Below are positions 50,582 through 60,162 of a DNA stretch of 64,000 bases, one piece after another (the stretch's first letter is position 1; every line of letters starts with the position of its first letter). The notes below the pieces were generated by a model. The model did not search any database, was not told where the DNA came from, and saw only the letters and a program-made list of their open reading frames with translations. The stretch comes from Staphylococcus lloydii (lineage in GTDB: Bacteria; Bacillota; Bacilli; Staphylococcales; Staphylococcaceae). The stretch spans positions 1,364,001 to 1,428,000 of the forward strand of contig NZ_CP064056.1 of assembly GCF_015775975.1 (NCBI RefSeq), written 5' to 3'. A program made the position numbers and the translations under genes.

Positions 50582-51207
50582 ACGCGGTCCTCACTTTCAT
50601 CTAATATCAACTTATCAACTGCTTTGAGATAATTCAATCGTGGTTGATACTGATAAGGAATATAGTAACCATTTTTTCTAAATTCTTCAACCGTTATAGA
50701 CTTTTTAATGTTATTTTTATATCTATTCCAAAAGAATTCAAATTTAGAATAGGGCAATAGAAAGACCTCATCTAGCGATTTGAAACGTATTAATAAAAAT
50801 ACGATGCCTCCTTGTTTATAACAAGCTTTCATGTGCTTAACCTGATGTTCATGAATGTTACTAAGTGGAAAGGAAGTTTTATTTTTAGTTTCTTTTGCTT
50901 CAAAGTCTACATAATGTCCACTATACAAGCCATTATAATCGGTTGTAGATGGTGTCCTAAAATAAGCCTCATTAATCACAGCTTTACTACGCCTTGGATA
51001 GTCGACGTTAACAATTTGAACTGGTGTTGGTTTCTTATGTATCACTGCAACACCATGGTGTAAATAAAAAGTATTGCTTTTTTCAATATCACCTTCCAGT
51101 GACATACCTCTACCACCGTAATCAATGTTACTAGATTGATTAGATTGTTTACGTCCGACTTGAGCCTTATTTCTATCTATAAATGGTTTGCCATTAGGGT
51201 AATTCAT
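50578..51207 (-). CDS. recU: Holliday junction resolvase RecU
   Basis: A 209-residue nuclease that cuts Holliday junctions during recombination and segregation. [20 protein letters not shown] near 26-45 and the active-site region [20 protein letters not shown] with TKNKTSFPL near 88-116 are conserved, with catalytic acidic residues and lysine. The frame is open 4 codons upstream from GTG, but ATG 51207 follows a TGGTGA-like site and gives the MNYPNGKPF start seen in other staphylococci. It is co-transcribed with pbp2, which it overlaps. Confidence 0.94.
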   Translation of the reverse strand: MNYPNGKPFIDRNKAQVGRKQSNQSSNIDYGGRGMSLEGDIEKSNTFYLHHGVAVIHKKPTPVQIVNVDYPRRSKAVINEAYFRTPSTTDYNGLYSGHYVDFEAKETKNKTSFPLSNIHEHQVKHMKACYKQGGIVFLLIRFKSLDEVFLLPYSKFEFFWNRYKNNIKKSITVEEFRKNGYYIPYQYQPRLNYLKAVDKLILDESEDRV

Positions 51208-51464
51208 GTTTTTCACCACACTCGTCTCAAATTCATAATACTTTTTTCTATTGTATATGAACTTAAGTGATTATACTATCTCGTGAGAAAGGTAAAAATG
51301 TATGTGTTTAGCACTACATACATCCTTATATATTTTAACGCTCTTTCTAAAATTAAACAATCATTCTAAGAACTAATATTACAATTTTAATTTAAATATA
51401 ATTCCACATTATAAATGACGCAAAATGCCTTTTATGGTAAATTTATTGTGTAGGAGGTTATCTC

Positions 51465-51800
51465 ATGCCACAATTTATTGATGACTTAATAAATGATGTA
51501 CAACTTATGCAAACGCGTTATGAGATTGCCAAAGAAGAAGGGGATTACGATTTTTATGAGGTAGTTAAACCTTTTACAACTCATATCGATAATTTAATCA
51601 CTCAAATTAAAGCACATAAAACTGAAATATTAAGCCTTTCTTATATGAACAATCAAAAGTTTGAAATTTTAATTTCTAATATAGAAACTTTGTCGGTTGA
51701 ATGTCATTTTAAACGAACAAGTAGGAAATTGTTTATGGAAAAACTAAAGGCTGTGCAATATGATTTAGGCTATATACAGAGAAGTGAGTTGCCACTATGA
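51465..51800 (+). CDS. DUF1798 family protein (YppE-like)
   Basis: A 111-residue helical protein. Its position opposite recU, before ypsA, and its composition match B. subtilis yppE (DUF1798), a four-helix protein of unknown function. The N-terminal [20 protein letters not shown] and [18 protein letters not shown] are the family region. TAGGAGG precedes the ATG. The next gene overlaps its stop by 4 bases (ATGA), so they are translationally coupled. Confidence 0.82.
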   Translation: MPQFIDDLINDVQLMQTRYEIAKEEGDYDFYEVVKPFTTHIDNLITQIKAHKTEILSLSYMNNQKFEILISNIETLSVECHFKRTSRKLFMEKLKAVQYDLGYIQRSELPL

Positions 51801-52363
51801 TTAAAACAATTTATATTACTGGTTATAAATCTTTTGAGTTGAATATTTTTAAAGATGACGCCCCTGAAGTATATTATTTAAAACAATTTATCGAACATAA
51901 ATTTAAACAATTGATTGACGAAGGTTTAGAATGGGTATTAGTACAGGGTCAGCTTGGTATAGAACTATGGGCAGCCGAAGTCGTATTATCATTAAAAGCT
52001 ACTTATCCTGAGTTGAAATTAGGTATCATTACGCCATTCTATGGTCATACAGAAAGATGGAATGATGTTAACAAAAGTAAGTATATGCAAATAGAACAGC
52101 AGGCTGATTTTGTGGATAGTGTTTTTCATACTAACTATGAAGGACCACATCAGTTCCAACAGACTGACCAGTTTATGTTAGACCATACAGATCAAACAAT
52201 TTTGATTTATGACGAAGAGCAAGAGGCAAGCCCAAAGTTTTTTAAAACGAAGTTAGTTGAATTTAAAGATAAAACAAACTATACTTGTGACATAGTGACG
52301 TTTGATGAATTGACAGAATTCATTAACGATTTACAATGGTCTCAAGAACAAAGTTTTGAATGA
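51797..52363 (+). CDS. ypsA: YpsA family protein (DUF1273)
   Basis: A 188-residue Rossmann-like protein of the SLOG superfamily. Landmarks are [15 protein letters not shown] at the N-terminus, [19 protein letters not shown] near 61-79, and [20 protein letters not shown] near 96-115, which form the predicted nucleotide-binding pocket. Published work on B. subtilis and S. aureus YpsA links it to inhibition of cell division. That fits its location directly before gpsB, whose frame overlaps the end of this one. The biochemical activity is not known. Confidence 0.88.
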   Translation: MIKTIYITGYKSFELNIFKDDAPEVYYLKQFIEHKFKQLIDEGLEWVLVQGQLGIELWAAEVVLSLKATYPELKLGIITPFYGHTERWNDVNKSKYMQIEQQADFVDSVFHTNYEGPHQFQQTDQFMLDHTDQTILIYDEEQEASPKFFKTKLVEFKDKTNYTCDIVTFDELTEFINDLQWSQEQSFE

Positions 52364-52376
52364 GGTGGAGAGAAAA

Positions 52377-52724
52377 ATGTCAGATGTTTCATTAAAACTA
52401 TCAGCAAAAGATATTTACGAAAAAGATTTCGAAAAAACGATGACTCGTGGTTACAGAAGGGAAGAAGTTGACGCATTTTTAGATGATATCATTGCAGATT
52501 ATCAAAAAATGTCCGATTTAAACAATGAGGTAGTAAAACTATCCGAAGAAAATAGTAAACTTAAAAAAGAACTTGAAGATTTAAGATTACGCGTTGCAAC
52601 AACAAGACCACAAGAAAATAAAAACTTCTCATCAAACAGTAACAACAACAATAGCAACAGTAATAATAACGTAGATATTCTTAAACGTATTTCTAACTTA
52701 GAAAAAGCAGTATTTGGTAAATAA
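52377..52724 (+). CDS. gpsB: Cell division protein GpsB
   Basis: A 115-residue DivIVA-like coiled-coil protein that coordinates septal peptidoglycan synthesis. The N-terminal membrane- and PBP-binding region has [21 protein letters not shown] coiled coil spans about 30-75, a Ser/Asn-rich linker about 82-98, and the C-terminal helix [18 protein letters not shown] closes it. The frame is open 7 codons earlier, but GAGGTGGAG inside that leader is the ribosome-binding site for ATG 52377. A KMSD insertion near residue 46 resembles the extra residues reported in S. aureus GpsB. Confidence 0.94.
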   Translation: MSDVSLKLSAKDIYEKDFEKTMTRGYRREEVDAFLDDIIADYQKMSDLNNEVVKLSEENSKLKKELEDLRLRVATTRPQENKNFSSNSNNNNSNSNNNVDILKRISNLEKAVFGK

Positions 52725-52765
52725 TCTTACTATGTAACTGCAGTCAATGCGTTACGGTACATATT

Positions 52766-52806
52766 AAAGTAGGCTTTGAATTTTTCAAAACCTACTTTAT
52801 TTTATT
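52766..52806 (+). terminator. Terminator of gpsB
   Basis: AAAGTAGGCTTTGAA pairs with TTCAAAACCTACTTT (one mismatch) across a 2-3-base loop, followed by ATTTTATT. It abuts the rnpB promoter. Confidence 0.83.
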
Positions 52807-52833
52807 GTTTAACTTTAAATAAAGTGATACAAT
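52805..52833 (+). promoter_or_regulatory. Promoter of rnpB
   Basis: TTGTTT (52805-52810), a 17-base spacer and TACAAT (52828-52833), with TG before the -10 as an extended element. It predicts a start near 52840, right where the RNA structure begins. Confidence 0.75.
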
Positions 52834-52840
52834 TCTAAAG

Positions 52841-53244
52841 ATGGTATTTTGGGTAATCGCTATAGCGATATAGAGGAAAGTCCATGCTCACACAGTCTGA
52901 GATGATTGTAGTGTTCGTGCTTGACGAAACAATAAGTCAAGGCATTAATTTGACGGCAACGAAATAACCTAAGTTGTTTCAATATGGTTAAAATAGTTTG
53001 AAAGTGCCACAGTGACGTAGCTTTTATAGAAATATAAAAGGTGGAACGCGGTAAACCCCTCGAGTGAGCAATCCAAATTTGGTAGGAGCACTTGTTTAGC
53101 GGAATTCAACGTATAAACGAGACATTTTTTTACGATTTAAAAATGTGTAGACAGATGGTTACCACCTGCGTACCAGTGTAACTAGAACACGTTATGAGTA
53201 CAACGGTACAGAACATGGCTTACAAAAATATCATCACTAGTTGC
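52841..53244 (+). ncRNA. rnpB: RNase P RNA, type B
   Basis: About 400 bases forming the catalytic RNA of ribonuclease P, which removes 5' leaders from tRNA precursors. Conserved core pieces are visible in order: GAGGAAAGTCCATGCTC near 52873, GAAAGTGCCACAGTGACG near 53000, GTGGAACGCGGTAAACCCCT near 53041 and ACAGAACATGGCTTAC near 53209. The layout is the Bacillus/Staphylococcus type B. The ends are approximate: the start comes from the promoter, the end from the terminator. The gene follows gpsB, as in S. aureus and B. subtilis. Confidence 0.95.
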
Positions 53245-53274
53245 AAAGCTCTCCCATGTAGGAGAGCTTTTTTA
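53245..53274 (+). terminator. Terminator of rnpB
   Basis: AAAGCTCTCC pairs with GGAGAGCTTT across a 6-base loop, followed by TTTT. Confidence 0.9.
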
Positions 53275-53380
53275 ATGTTATAAAAAGGAAAAATCAATAT
53301 TTAATATTGGAGTTCAACTTATATCTATTTAAAACAACTTTTGATACGATAGAATATATACTTTTTTAAGGAGAAACAAT

Positions 53381-54514
53381 ATGTATAAATTATTAGCTGT
53401 ATGTCCAATGGGACTTGAATCAATTGTAGCTAAAGAAGTACAAGAATTAGGTTATGAAACGACAGTAGAAAATGGCAAAATCTTTTTCGAAGGTGACGAA
53501 TCTGCAATAGTTAAATGTAATTTATGGTTAAGAACTGCAGACAGAGTCAAGATTGTTGTTGGCCAGTTTACTACAACAACATTCGATCATTTGTTTGAAC
53601 AAACAAAATCGTTACCATGGGAAGCTTTTATAGACCAAGATGGTAGCTTTCCTGTCCAAGGTAAAAGCGTTAAATCAACATTGTATAGTGTGCCAGATTG
53701 CCAAGCTATAGTTAAAAAAGCAATTGTTGAGCGTCTAAAATCTGCTTATAACGAAAGCGGTTGGTTAAATGAAACTGGCGCTAAATATCCAATTGAGATA
53801 TCTATTTTAAAAGACAAGGCATTATTAACGATAGATACTTCTGGTTCTGGATTAAACAAAAGAGGATATAGACTCGCACAAGGTGAAGCACCAATTAAAG
53901 AAACTTTAGCAGCAAGTTTAATTAGACTAGCTAATTGGAATGGTGATACACCATTAATTGATCCATTTTGTGGTTCAGGTACGATAGCAATCGAAGCTTG
54001 TCTGATCGCTCAAAACATTGCACCTGGTTTTAATAGAGATTTCGTTTCAGAATCGTGGGATATTATTCCAGACAATTTATACGATGATATGCGTAACGAA
54101 GCTGAAAATATGGCTGATTACGACCGTCATGTCGAGATTTATGCTTCAGATATCGATCCAGAGATGATTGAAATCGCTAAAAGAAACGCCGAAGAAGTAG
54201 GTTTAGGTGATATTATTCAATTTAGCGTTAAAGACGTTAACACTTTAACAATTGATACCGAAGAACCTGTTGCCTTAATAGGTAACCCTCCTTATGGTGA
54301 ACGTATAGGTGATAGAGCCGAGGTTGAGGAAATGTATAGATATATAGGTAAGCTAATGAATGAACATCCATATCTATCGACATATATCTTAACAAGCAAT
54401 AAAGAATTTGAGTTCTTAACAAATAAAAAAGCTACAAAAAGAAGGAAATTATTTAACGGTTATATTGAATGTACATACTTCCAATATTGGGGAGCAAAGA
54501 AACCGAAAAACTAA
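53381..54514 (+). CDS. THUMP-domain class I rRNA N2-guanine methyltransferase (YpsC/RlmL-like)
   Basis: A 377-residue SAM-dependent methyltransferase. The N-terminal ferredoxin-like/THUMP region (about 1-160) includes LAVCPMGLESIVAKEVQELG and the family stretch LNKRGYRLAQGEAPIKETLA. The catalytic part has DPFCGSGTIAIEA near 193-205 and the NPPY-type motif GNPPYGER near 307-314, which point to exocyclic amino-group methylation of guanine in rRNA. The exact target nucleotide cannot be read. AAGGAGA precedes the ATG. It follows rnpB, as in Bacillus. Confidence 0.92.
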   Translation: MYKLLAVCPMGLESIVAKEVQELGYETTVENGKIFFEGDESAIVKCNLWLRTADRVKIVVGQFTTTTFDHLFEQTKSLPWEAFIDQDGSFPVQGKSVKSTLYSVPDCQAIVKKAIVERLKSAYNESGWLNETGAKYPIEISILKDKALLTIDTSGSGLNKRGYRLAQGEAPIKETLAASLIRLANWNGDTPLIDPFCGSGTIAIEACLIAQNIAPGFNRDFVSESWDIIPDNLYDDMRNEAENMADYDRHVEIYASDIDPEMIEIAKRNAEEVGLGDIIQFSVKDVNTLTIDTEEPVALIGNPPYGERIGDRAEVEEMYRYIGKLMNEHPYLSTYILTSNKEFEFLTNKKATKRRKLFNGYIECTYFQYWGAKKPKN

Positions 54515-54538
54515 TTAAATAAAAGCGGAGGTGTCTAC

Positions 54539-55444
54539 ATGAATAATGAATTTAGAAGAGGGATTTTGTTTGCCTTCGCAGCGTATTTCTTATGGGGCGT
54601 TTTACCCATATATTGGGACTTAATACATGGATTTGGTGCCTTTGAAATATTAGCATATAGAATTGTATTCTCTATGATTTTTATGGTATTAGTAGTCGTT
54701 ATATCTAATAAGACGAAACCGTTTATTAACAACGTCAATCAACTCATTAAGCAACCTTTACAACTTGTCGCAATTATTGCCGCAGGGTACGTGATTACGA
54801 TTAACTGGGGGACTTTTATTTGGGCCGTAACTAACGGGCATGTCTTACAATCAAGTTTAGGATATTACATTAACCCACTAATCAGTATTTTATTAGCCTT
54901 TATATTTTTAAAAGAACGTTTTAATAAATTTGAATGGATTGCCATTGCATTAGCCTTTATTGGTGTCTTATATATGACATTTGAAATTGGTGTATTTCCA
55001 TATGTTTCATTATTATTAGCCTTTTCATTCGGTTTATATGGCTTGATTAAAAAGTTAGTTCCAATTGATGCGATTAGTAGTATTACAATTGAATGTATCG
55101 TGACTGCACCAGCTGGAATTATATATTTATGGTATGTCACACAACAGGGGCATAGTGGTTTTGGCATGAATATTTCCACATTATGGATTGTATTCTCAGG
55201 TGCCGTAACTGCAATACCGCTCATATTATTTTCTGCAGGTGCCAAACGTATCCCGTTATCTTTAACTGGTTTTCTTCAATACATTGGACCTACGCTGATG
55301 TTTGTATTAGGCGTCTTTGTTTTCAAAGAACCTTTTGATATCCATCAATTTATCACGTTTATCTTTATTTGGTTAGGTATTATTGTTTATAGCATTTCAC
55401 AATACTTAAAAATCAAAAAAAGCAAAAATCCAGTTATTCAATAA
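54539..55444 (+). CDS. rarD: RarD-type EamA family transporter
   Basis: A 301-residue membrane protein with about ten helices from two EamA repeats. The N-terminal GILFAFAAYFLWGVLPIYWD and LQSSLGYYINPLISILLAF near 101-119 are typical of RarD, named after chloramphenicol sensitivity in Gram-negatives; the true substrate is unknown. GGAGGTG precedes the ATG, 24 bases after the methyltransferase gene, so they may share a transcript. A terminator follows. Confidence 0.9.
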   Translation: MNNEFRRGILFAFAAYFLWGVLPIYWDLIHGFGAFEILAYRIVFSMIFMVLVVVISNKTKPFINNVNQLIKQPLQLVAIIAAGYVITINWGTFIWAVTNGHVLQSSLGYYINPLISILLAFIFLKERFNKFEWIAIALAFIGVLYMTFEIGVFPYVSLLLAFSFGLYGLIKKLVPIDAISSITIECIVTAPAGIIYLWYVTQQGHSGFGMNISTLWIVFSGAVTAIPLILFSAGAKRIPLSLTGFLQYIGPTLMFVLGVFVFKEPFDIHQFITFIFIWLGIIVYSISQYLKIKKSKNPVIQ

Positions 55445-55460
55445 TTTTATATAACTATCA

Positions 55461-55503
55461 AAACAAGGCAATTACTATTCATGTAGTAATTGCCTTGTTT
55501 TAT
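55461..55503 (+). terminator. Terminator of rarD
   Basis: A stem of at least 15 bp (AAACAAGGCAATTACT with AGTAATTGCCTTGTTT) with a short loop is followed by TTAT. Confidence 0.87.
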
Positions 55504-55864
55504 GATATAAAGTTCCTCGTCATTTAAGCAATGACTACATTGATTAATGCTCCAAGAGGATAGATAATGCCACATTTCTTTTAATTAAAATAGTTTAAGC
55601 GTTAGCCCTATGAGTTGTTTCATTTTACTAATGATGAGAATTGTACAATAATATAATAATGTCATCATATCGTTAACGCTTTAAACACAACGTTTAAATA
55701 GAGTTTAATACTAGAATAATTTACTCAACTATATTATGGTAAAAGTAATGAGTAATATAGTGCTTAAAACCACACAATCTACAAAATATATTTTTAAAAT
55801 ATTAAAACTAAGCGTTAGCTACAAACTTTAAAGTTAACTAAATTTTTTAAGTAGGAGTGAGATA
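55504..55864. other. 360-base intergenic region with repeated TAAGCGTTA-type motifs
   Basis: No reading frame with a ribosome-binding site is present. TAAGCGTTAGC occurs at 55596-55606 and again at 55809-55819, and a partial inverted copy, GTTAACGCTTTA, lies at about 55672-55683. The rest is AT-rich. GTTTAA appears several times but without a convincing sigma-B -10 partner. The motifs may be regulator sites for the downstream gene; this is inference. Confidence 0.45.
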
Positions 55865-56500
55865 ATGAGAAGAGTATTAATATTAGGGGCAAACGGAGCA
55901 GTAGCAAAAGCTGCAATAAATTCATTTTTAGAAAACACTAACTATACTTTACGACTATTTCTAAGAGATGCAAATAGATTACCGGACTATGCATCAGATC
56001 GTATTAGAGTTCGTGAAGGGGACGCAACAAATTACGAAGATGTTGAAAATGCGATGGACGATGTAGATTTCGTAGTCGCAAGTTTATCCGGAGAATTAGA
56101 TAAAGAAGCTACTGTCATTGCAAAAGCTATGGCGAATAAGAACGTCAAACGTTTAGTATTTGTCACTGCATTAGGTATTTATGACGAAGTACCAGGTAAC
56201 TTTGGAGCATGGGTCAAAGACCAAGTTAGCGACAAATTAAAAGTTTATCGTGAAGCAGCTGATATTATTGAATCTTCTGGTTTAGATTACACAATCTTAA
56301 GACCAGCATGGCTAAGCCATAAAAATGAAATAGATTATGAAACAACTGCTAAAAACGAACCCTTCAAAGGTACTGAGGTTTCACGCAAAAGTGTTGCGGC
56401 AGTGATTGTAAATATTGCTAAAGACCCTGAGCTATATCTCAATGAAAATATAGGTATAAATAAACCTAATAGTACAGGTGATAAGCCATCTTGGCTGTAA
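55865..56500 (+). CDS. NAD(P)-binding atypical SDR (NmrA/YwnB-like)
   Basis: A 211-residue single-Rossmann protein. The N-terminal RRVLILGANGAVAKAAI gives the atypical SDR cofactor motif GANGAVAKA. VVASLSGELDKEATVIAKAM and KRLVFVTALGIYDEVPGNFG follow the pattern of NAD(P)H-binding flavin-reductase or epimerase-like proteins, and YTILRPAWLS is the usual downstream signature. The full SDR Tyr-x-x-x-Lys pair is not evident, so it may act as a redox sensor or reductase. TAGGAGTGAG precedes the ATG. It is isolated between terminators, with an unusually long upstream region. Confidence 0.83.
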   Translation: MRRVLILGANGAVAKAAINSFLENTNYTLRLFLRDANRLPDYASDRIRVREGDATNYEDVENAMDDVDFVVASLSGELDKEATVIAKAMANKNVKRLVFVTALGIYDEVPGNFGAWVKDQVSDKLKVYREAADIIESSGLDYTILRPAWLSHKNEIDYETTAKNEPFKGTEVSRKSVAAVIVNIAKDPELYLNENIGINKPNSTGDKPSWL

Positions 56501-56519
56501 AAAGTCATACCGTCAAATG

Positions 56520-56569
56520 AGTCCGTATAATGTAATCATGCGAAAGTGATTATATATACGGACTTTTTA
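56520..56569 (+). terminator. Terminator after the SDR gene
   Basis: AGTCCGTATA pairs with TATACGGACT, and an inner GTAATCA/TGATTAT helix extends the structure. It is followed by TTTTTAT. Confidence 0.85.
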
Positions 56570-56630
56570 TGTTTAAATAGACATTAGCGCTAAGTAAGCA
56601 AATATTATAAACTATAATGTAAGTGATACT

Positions 56631-56658
56631 TTAGACAAAGGTTAATTTGTTATACAAT
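56631..56658 (+). promoter_or_regulatory. Candidate promoter of dynA
   Basis: TTAGAC (56631-56636), a 16-base spacer and TACAAT (56653-56658) lie 40 bases before the dynA start codon, with AAAGGGG in between. Confidence 0.5.
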
Positions 56659-56698
56659 ATAAATAATTATAAGTAAGCATTAAAGGGGATTTCAGCAA

Positions 56699-59600
56699 AT
56701 GGGTAACACAGAGCAACTCGACATATTATATAAATTAAAAAAAGAAGTAGAAAAATCTAGTAACGATAGACTTATTCATATTATCAATCAAGTAATTAAA
56801 AAAGTTTACTTAAATCAATATACAGCCACATTTGTAGGTCATTTTTCAGCAGGTAAATCAACGCTAATTAACTTACTATTAGAACAAAGCATTTTACCAA
56901 GTTCTCCGGTACCTACAACGAGCAATACGGCAATTGTATCCGTCGATGACGAACCGGGTCTTATAGCGAACTTAAGTAATAAACAATATACACAATTAGA
57001 TTCATACGATGAAGTTAAACAGATGAACAGACAAAACGTCGACGTAGAATCTATTGAAATTAAATTCCCTTCATCAAAATTCAATAAAGGGTTCACTTTG
57101 CAAGATACACCGGGTGTAGACTCGAATGTTTCAACACACCAATCCAGTACAGAACAATTTATGTACACGAGTAATGTAATTTTTTATACAGTAGATTATA
57201 ACCATGTTCAATCAGCTTTAAATTTCCAGTTTATGAAGCAACTGAACCAAGCAAACGTACCTATTGTTTTTGTTATAAATCAAATAGATAAACATAATGA
57301 TGAAGAATTGCACTTTGACGACTTCAAAAAGCGCGTAGAAAAATCAGTCAATGAATGGGATATTAATTTAGATAAAATATTTTATGTTTCAAAATACGAA
57401 CATCCTAATAATGAAATTAATGCGTTATCCGATTATCTTGTCGCAAAAGATAATGAAAGAGAAACACTAGAACATTATGTTGAACGTATTGTTAAATTTA
57501 TTACTGACGAACAATTATCTTATATTCAAAATGAAATTCAAGATACTTTAACGCAATTAGGTATCGAAGAAGAAGATTTTGACCAAGCATATATTAATTT
57601 CCAACAACATCAAGAAGTTAGTGAAGAAGCACAATTATTAAATGATCCAGATAAGTTATATAACTTTTTATATCAAAAAAGAAAAGATATATTAGAAAAT
57701 GCTTATATTATGACTCACGACACACGTGAATTAATCAGAGACTATCTAGAAAGTTTAAGTAAACAATTCAAAGTAGGCGGACTATTTAATAAAAAGAAAA
57801 AGACTTTAGAAGTTCAAGAAGAACGTCTAAATTTAGTAATTGAACAATTACAAGATAAGGTAAATCAACAGATTAGACAGCCATTACGAGAAGATATGTC
57901 ATTTTTGACAAGATTTATTAACTCTTCAGAAGTCAATGATGCCATTCTCAATCAACATTATGTAATAGAGCCAAGCCTTGTACAAAATCTTTATAAAGAA
58001 CAAATAAATATAACTAATCAATACGTGTTAACATTTTGTGATGAAGTATTAAAAGCGATACAACAATTTATAAAAAAAGAATCTGATCCACTATTTAAAA
58101 AAGCCATAAATTTATCTCACGCGTCTGAAATCAATGATGAATCTCAAGATGATTATAATGATTATGAGAATTTTATCGCTTTACGTAACTTAAGAGAATC
58201 TTTAACTACTCGAAATTACAGACATTATTATATCCATATCGATGATTCTCTAGATAAACTAATTGATCGAAAAGAAATTACGTTTGATTTATCTCAAACA
58301 GAAGAACAACAAGAAAATCATGCACAAGCTCAAGCACAATCTACAGTAGTTAAAGAAGATCAAACAAGTAAAATAAAACAAGGTTTATCATTAATCGAAC
58401 AAATACCATTATTTGAACAAACAAAACAAGATATTGCTAATACCATTAAACGTATGGATAACAAAGTTGTAAAAATTGGTGTCTTTGGCACATTCAGTGC
58501 AGGTAAAAGTAGTTTAATTAATGCATTATTAGGTGATAATTACTTAGTTAGTTCGCCAAATCCTACTACCGCTGCCATGACCGAAATTTCATACGGTGAA
58601 GAAAGTGAAATTACGCTAAAATCAGAAGCGCAATTACTGGAAGAACTTAATAGCGTTTATGAGGTTACGGGTCAATCTTTCGAAACTATTCCATCGTATA
58701 TTGAATCTATTAACGATAAATTAAAAGGTCAATTAGAAAAAAATCAACTTGCGTTTGTTAATGCAATTGAAAAACACTATAATGACTATCAAACAAAAAT
58801 AGCGTCAGGCTTAACTCATAAAATTGCCAAAGATGAAATTAGAAAATGGAGTGCAGAAGACGAGTATGCCACATTCGTTAATACCGTACACTTAAAATTA
58901 CCACTGCCATGGCTAGAAGATAAGATTATTGTCGATTCATTAGGCTTACACTCAAATAACCAACGACATACGAATGAAACAGAAAAGGTTTTAACCTCAT
59001 CAGATTTAATTTTATATGTCAGTTACTTTAACCATGCATTTACAGATAATGACAAGAAATTTATTGAACACATGAAAGATATGAATCAATTAAATTCTAA
59101 TCAAGCTTTCAAGATGGTAATTAACGCGGTTGATTTGGCAGAAAATAATGATGATTTAACAGCAGTCTATGATTATGTGAGAAATGCCTTACTTCAAGTA
59201 AATATGGACCCAACAATTTACTCTGTATCAAGTAGAGCATCGCTCAAAGGAAATGATGGCGAAATGAAATCATTACGTGATGATATAGAACATTTCACTG
59301 TCGTAGAATCAAAATATATTCTACAGGATCAAATGCTTAACCAATTGCATCATGTTTCAAATGCATATGAGCAAATGATCGATGAATATGAAACAAATAA
59401 ATCTAAAATCGAAGAAAGAACATCTAAATTACGTAAGTATGATGGTAAAAATGTGATTCAACCTTCATTAATGCAAAATGTTAATAACAGTACAGATAAT
59501 GAAGTTGAAGATCAACTTTATCATCTGGTAGAACGCTTAAAAATTCAATTACGAGATGAAGTACGTTCAGTCTTTAATAGTCAAATGACTAAATGCGATG

Positions 59601-60139
59601 ATTTTAATGAAGAAAAGAAAAAAGCGACAAAAATTTATTTAGATCAAATTCATCAACGTCTTTATTTAGAACAATCGTTACTCGTAGAACGCATAAAGAA
59701 TCATTTCGAAGAACAATATATTAATGAGATGGCACCACTCAAACAAAAACTAGAACATTTACACGTCTTTATCACACCAGAAGTGGATGCGACATTTTTA
59801 CGTTTAGATGAGCCGTATTTAACTGTTGATTTCAATAAAATGTTGTCATCGTTACCAAAATCATTAACGAAAAAGAAATTAATACAACCGAATGTGCAAC
59901 AACAAATACAAGAAGAAATTACCGAAAACACGATATCACAATTACAACCCAAAATTGCTGATTTAAGAGAAGGTCTTAACCATGTAGTATCAGATATGTC
60001 TAACAAAGTTGATGACCTTAACGAACAATTAGAACAAGAAATACAATCTCAAATTCAAGCATTGCTATCATTTAAACTTGATGACGATTTAATTAAATCA
60101 TTAAAAACGACAAATGATGAGTTAGCAAAAATTTTGTAA
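56699..60139 (+). CDS. dynA: Bacterial dynamin-like protein DynA (two fused dynamin units)
   Basis: A 1146-residue large GTPase with two dynamin-like halves in one chain, as in B. subtilis DynA (YpbR). P-loops are GHFSAGKST at 47-55 and GTFSAGKSS near 597-605. DTPGVDS follows in the first half. The second half has DSLGLHS, where glycine after Leu replaces the usual TPG. NQID and NAVD are the G4-type motifs. Long helical segments rich in Gln and Glu follow each GTPase domain and would form the stalks. B. subtilis DynA remodels and fuses membranes. AAAGGGG precedes the ATG. Confidence 0.92.
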   Translation: MGNTEQLDILYKLKKEVEKSSNDRLIHIINQVIKKVYLNQYTATFVGHFSAGKSTLINLLLEQSILPSSPVPTTSNTAIVSVDDEPGLIANLSNKQYTQLDSYDEVKQMNRQNVDVESIEIKFPSSKFNKGFTLQDTPGVDSNVSTHQSSTEQFMYTSNVIFYTVDYNHVQSALNFQFMKQLNQANVPIVFVINQIDKHNDEELHFDDFKKRVEKSVNEWDINLDKIFYVSKYEHPNNEINALSDYLVAKDNERETLEHYVERIVKFITDEQLSYIQNEIQDTLTQLGIEEEDFDQAYINFQQHQEVSEEAQLLNDPDKLYNFLYQKRKDILENAYIMTHDTRELIRDYLESLSKQFKVGGLFNKKKKTLEVQEERLNLVIEQLQDKVNQQIRQPLREDMSFLTRFINSSEVNDAILNQHYVIEPSLVQNLYKEQINITNQYVLTFCDEVLKAIQQFIKKESDPLFKKAINLSHASEINDESQDDYNDYENFIALRNLRESLTTRNYRHYYIHIDDSLDKLIDRKEITFDLSQTEEQQENHAQAQAQSTVVKEDQTSKIKQGLSLIEQIPLFEQTKQDIANTIKRMDNKVVKIGVFGTFSAGKSSLINALLGDNYLVSSPNPTTAAMTEISYGEESEITLKSEAQLLEELNSVYEVTGQSFETIPSYIESINDKLKGQLEKNQLAFVNAIEKHYNDYQTKIASGLTHKIAKDEIRKWSAEDEYATFVNTVHLKLPLPWLEDKIIVDSLGLHSNNQRHTNETEKVLTSSDLILYVSYFNHAFTDNDKKFIEHMKDMNQLNSNQAFKMVINAVDLAENNDDLTAVYDYVRNALLQVNMDPTIYSVSSRASLKGNDGEMKSLRDDIEHFTVVESKYILQDQMLNQLHHVSNAYEQMIDEYETNKSKIEERTSKLRKYDGKNVIQPSLMQNVNNSTDNEVEDQLYHLVERLKIQLRDEVRSVFNSQMTKCDDFNEEKKKATKIYLDQIHQRLYLEQSLLVERIKNHFEEQYINEMAPLKQKLEHLHVFITPEVDATFLRLDEPYLTVDFNKMLSSLPKSLTKKKLIQPNVQQQIQEEITENTISQLQPKIADLREGLNHVVSDMSNKVDDLNEQLEQEIQSQIQALLSFKLDDDLIKSLKTTNDELAKIL

Positions 60140-60162
60140 CATAAAGAAAGAAGGCTATTATA

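Noticed and set aside
55504..55864. Sigma-B promoter
   Set aside because: GTTTAA-like -35 boxes occur, but no GGGTAT-like -10 lies at 12-15 bases.
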